A stretch of DNA of 64,000 nucleotides from Candidatus Aenigmatarchaeota archaeon (GTDB lineage Archaea > Aenigmatarchaeota > Aenigmatarchaeia > GW2011-AR5): NCBI GenBank assembly GCA_016193585.1, contig JACPRW010000006.1, positions 64,293 through 128,292 on the forward strand. Reading direction: 5' to 3'. The notes below the pieces were generated by a model. That model made no database searches and was not told the DNA's origin. It saw only the letters and a list, made by a program, of their open reading frames with translations. The position numbers and the translations under genes were made by a program. Within the stretch, counting starts at the first letter, position 1. Every line of letters starts with the position of its first letter. Shown piece by piece: positions 61,558 to 64,000 of this stretch.

Positions 61558-63584
61558 TTTTCCTTCACCACCCTCGACACGTGCTGGTCCTTGGCAATCC
61601 GGATGACGCTGTCGACGAAGGTGTCTATCTTCGGCTCGTGCGATACGATAACAACCTGTTGCAGCCCCAGCTCCCGTATCACGTCCCGTATCCTGTCGAG
61701 CTGTTCCGGGCTGAAGCCGTCCGTCGGCTCGTCAAGGATGAGGACATCCTTTGTCTGTATCGTTTCTATCATCATGTTGATGACCTTGTTGAGCGCAAGC
61801 CGGTACGCAAGCGCGACCGCCGTCTTCTCCCCGCCTGAAAGGTTCGCGTAGTCGGTCTCGAAGCTGTTCTGCTCGATGACCGGCGAGAAGCTCTCGTCTA
61901 TTTTCACGTCAAGATTTTCCTCGCCCATGATGACCGAAAACCAGTGCCTGAAGAACGCATCGAATTCCCTCTGGATGGCGAGCATGACGTGGCGCTCCAT
62001 CACGTCCATGAGGGTTGCCAGATACTGGTCAAGCCAGTTGATGACATCGCCGAGCTGCGCGCCTTCCTCAGCCGCCTTCTGTTTTCCATCCATCTCAGCC
62101 GACAGTGCCTGCACGCGCTGCCCTGTATCTTCGATTTTCTGCTCTGCCTTCGCCATCGCCCGTTCCAGCGCAAGCTTCTCAAGCGTCAGCTGGTGGGCAG
62201 CTTTCTCGATATCGGCATACTGCGCTTCAAGCAGCGCGCTGCGCCCGGCTCCAGGAACAAGAAGGGCGAGGTCCCTGCTCAGGACAGCTATTTCGCTGTC
62301 CAGCGCTGCGCGCTCTGCTTCAGCCTTCTCTTTCCTGCCGCGCATGTCGGCATGCAGCTGTTCGTGATGCGCCTTTTTCTCGCTGTCGAACATGAACTTC
62401 CGTATCGCTTCCTGTTCTTTCCTCAGGTTGAGCAGCTGCTCCTCAATCGAGGCAAGCTGCGCGTCAAGTTGCTCCATGAGTGCGCGCTTGCTGTCCACGC
62501 TCCTCGAGAACAGCTGCATGTCGTCCACCTTCCTGCCACAGACCGAGCACATGCCTTCATTGAGAATCGACTCATGGTTCTTCGCGTCTGCACGGACGAT
62601 AGCGCGGTGCTGCATAACATCATCACGCTCCTTCTCCGTGCGCCGTATTTCATTATGTATGGTACGCTCGTCCCGCCGGGGCTGCTCGAGCAATGCGTAC
62701 CGGCCCATCTCGCGCGCAGCGGAAGCCAGCTTTGCTTCAAGGACGTCACGTTCGTCATCAATGCCGCGCAGCCGCACCCTTCGCGTCTTGATTTCGGTCT
62801 CCTTCTGTACGACCTGCTGCTTCAGCTTCTGCGTTTCTGCAATAGCTTCCCTGAGCCCTGCGAGACCTGCGCGGCTGGCCTCGATCTGCCCGTTAAGCTT
62901 CTGGATTCCTTCCGCTGTGCGTGCCTGCTCCTCCTTCAGCGTTACCAGCAGCAACTCCTTCTCCTCCTTTTCCCTCACCGTGGCATCGATATCCTTTGCC
63001 AGCGCGTCCTTCTCGCGCTTGCGGCTGCGCAGTTCTGCCAGAAGCAGGCGGGAATTCTCCCTGATAATTCGGTATTTGTCGATGCCGAACAGCTTTCTCA
63101 GAACGTCCATGCGGAGTTCCTGGTCGAACAATATGTATTTCATCTGCTCCTGCGGCGTGTACACCGTGTACCGGAACAGCGGGATGTTCTTCCTGAGCGC
63201 TGCTTTCGGGTAGCCGAACAGTTGCAGTATGCGGGCTTTCATCTCGGTCGGCATGAGTTCCTCGAATACACCGCCGACTTCTATGCCGCCTGCGTGCTGG
63301 CCAATACCGCCGGTGTTCCTCCGCAGCGTGCGCGTGATGACGATGCGCTTCCCATCCAGCTCGAATTCCAGTTCCACCGAGCCGGCATTCTTTCCGTGCC
63401 GGAGCAGCTCGGAGCCGGCAATCTCGCCTTTCTGCAGGCCGAAGAACGCGAAATCAATGGCAAGGAGGATGGTCGACTTCCCCGACCCGATGTCTCCCGA
63501 GAGCAGCACCGAGCCTAACGGAAAGACTATTGTCTCGTCAACGTAGGAACGGATGTTCTTCAGCTTGAGGGACTTGAGAATCAC
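61554..63584 (-). CDS. rad50: Rad50 DNA double-strand-break repair ATPase
   Basis: 676 aa. N-terminal Walker A (LLSGDIGSGKSTILLAIDFAFFG), long antiparallel coiled coil with a zinc hook CSVCGRK near the middle (~residue 345), C-terminal signature YANLSGGEKTAVALAYRLALN and Walker B DVLILDEPTDGF. Shorter than most archaeal Rad50 (~880 aa), so the coiled-coil arms are short. It forms the MR complex with Mre11, encoded 11 bp upstream in the same operon. Its C-terminal end overlaps the aspartokinase-like gene. Confidence 0.95.
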   Translation of the reverse strand: MILKSLKLKNIRSYVDETIVFPLGSVLLSGDIGSGKSTILLAIDFAFFGLQKGEIAGSELLRHGKNAGSVELEFELDGKRIVITRTLRRNTGGIGQHAGGIEVGGVFEELMPTEMKARILQLFGYPKAALRKNIPLFRYTVYTPQEQMKYILFDQELRMDVLRKLFGIDKYRIIRENSRLLLAELRSRKREKDALAKDIDATVREKEEKELLLVTLKEEQARTAEGIQKLNGQIEASRAGLAGLREAIAETQKLKQQVVQKETEIKTRRVRLRGIDDERDVLEAKLASAAREMGRYALLEQPRRDERTIHNEIRRTEKERDDVMQHRAIVRADAKNHESILNEGMCSVCGRKVDDMQLFSRSVDSKRALMEQLDAQLASIEEQLLNLRKEQEAIRKFMFDSEKKAHHEQLHADMRGRKEKAEAERAALDSEIAVLSRDLALLVPGAGRSALLEAQYADIEKAAHQLTLEKLALERAMAKAEQKIEDTGQRVQALSAEMDGKQKAAEEGAQLGDVINWLDQYLATLMDVMERHVMLAIQREFDAFFRHWFSVIMGEENLDVKIDESFSPVIEQNSFETDYANLSGGEKTAVALAYRLALNKVINMMIETIQTKDVLILDEPTDGFSPEQLDRIRDVIRELGLQQVVIVSHEPKIDTFVDSVIRIAKDQHVSRVVKEN

Positions 63585-63595
63585 AACAACTGCCT

Positions 63596-64000
63596 CTAAT
63601 CCATGCCGAGCGCGCGGCGGGCGTTGCCGAGGATGCGCTCTTCATATGTCTGGCTGTACTCCCCTTCCTGCTTCTCATCGTTGAGGGCTTCCATAAGCCT
63701 CGTGGTCGCCGCACCTTCATCCGTGAACGGCGAGCGGATTTTTCCCACATGCTCGCGGATAATCATTTTTTCCAGCTCCTCGATTGACGCGGTATGGCGC
63801 ACCTGTATCTGCTCGAGCTCTTTGGTCGTCATCTGCGACGTGCTCCTCTTGACAGCAAAGGCACCCTTCATGTACGCCGCTGCGCACAGCGAGCGGAAGT
63901 CGATGCCAGACGGCCTGCCGTCGAGGACCCCGCGGACACGCAGGAGCACGATGGAACCCTGCATCGACGCGGCAGCGATGCGGCCGTGGATTTCCGCTTC
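63596..64000 (-). CDS. mre11: Mre11 nuclease, C-terminal part (5' end beyond window)
   Basis: The frame stays open to base 64000 on the minus strand (...EAEIHGRIAAASMQGSIVLLRVRGVLDGRPSGIDFRSLCAAAYMKGAFAVKRSTSQMTTKELEQIQVRHTAS...). The L.GRPSGIDF segment and the helical tail (TRLMEALNDEKQEGEYSQTYEERILGNARRALGMD), which would bind the Rad50 coiled-coil base, support Mre11. The phosphoesterase domain lies outside the window, so catalytic residues cannot be checked. The track ATG at 63964 is internal. Confidence 0.85.
   Translation of the reverse strand, partial: EAEIHGRIAAASMQGSIVLLRVRGVLDGRPSGIDFRSLCAAAYMKGAFAVKRSTSQMTTKELEQIQVRHTASIEELEKMIIREHVGKIRSPFTDEGAATTRLMEALNDEKQEGEYSQTYEERILGNARRALGMD

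Overview
The window looks archaeal. It holds a complete A-type ATP synthase operon in the order H-I-K-E-C-F-A-B-D. It also encodes transcription factor S, a histone-fold protein, SepF, Rad50 and Mre11, a TrmB-type and an Lrp-type regulator, an intron-containing tRNA, TATA boxes about 25 nt ahead of many starts, many tiny zinc-ribbon proteins, and a PGF-pre-PGF domain in a giant exported protease. The host DNA has moderate-to-high G+C, with AT-rich islands. Thr/Pro-rich 'TTTTTVPP' linkers, SepF-type division and two inteins would suit an uncultivated euryarchaeal or DPANN-like lineage. I cannot place it further.

Layout. 0-7.6 kb: small membrane and zinc-ribbon proteins, tRNA-Thr, a TrmB regulator, AlaX, CorA and an AT-rich methyltransferase, separated by long hairpin-rich non-coding DNA. 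7.7-17.1 kb: an envelope locus with a lipoprotein, an ~825-aa Cys-rich surface protein, a membrane-anchored BFN nuclease-like protein, a membrane Lon-like protease, an OB-like anchored protein and a 1620-aa subtilisin. 17.1-21.0 kb: an insertion element with exact 18-bp inverted ends, a SWIM-finger DDE transposase and three passenger genes. 21-31.9 kb: a Tat lipoprotein, toxin-antitoxin modules (HTH-MNT plus HEPN, HicBA, a PIN relic), rhomboid, a Ste24-like protease, histone fold, MFS, Lrp and several unknowns. 31.9-42.3 kb: the ATP synthase operon, with an intein in AtpA and an unannotated 54-codon gene between atpA and atpB. 43.3-45.9 kb: TFS, TIM and a PurD-like ATP-grasp enzyme. 46.0-54.4 kb: an Fe-S locus (padR-like, sufC, unknown, sufB with intein, sufD, sufS, unknown, sufU; divergent ferredoxin, small gene and DUF1858-HesB carrier). 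54.5-64 kb: a HEPN-like protein, SepF, MFS, phosphoribosyltransferase, RNase HIII, an aspartokinase-like protein, Rad50 and the end of Mre11.

The most unusual feature is non-coding. Intergenic regions throughout carry nested inverted repeats that fold as branched trees: short stems, usually a purine-rich arm ending in C, 3-5 nt, then a pyrimidine-rich arm starting with G. These sit inside the loops of larger stems without crossing pairs. One shared core (ATGCTCC/GGAGCAT around a hairpin such as ACCACCGRCTG...) recurs at least six times with different modules inserted or removed. A second array occurs twice and shows compensatory base changes in two stems. A third set keeps a related loop (near TATGTCGGTATTA) while stems vary, and often abuts a TATA box. 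These elements carry no recognisable gene. They may be non-autonomous single-strand-type mobile elements, structured RNAs, or both.

All calls come from reading the sequence and the supplied ORF translations; no database search was run.
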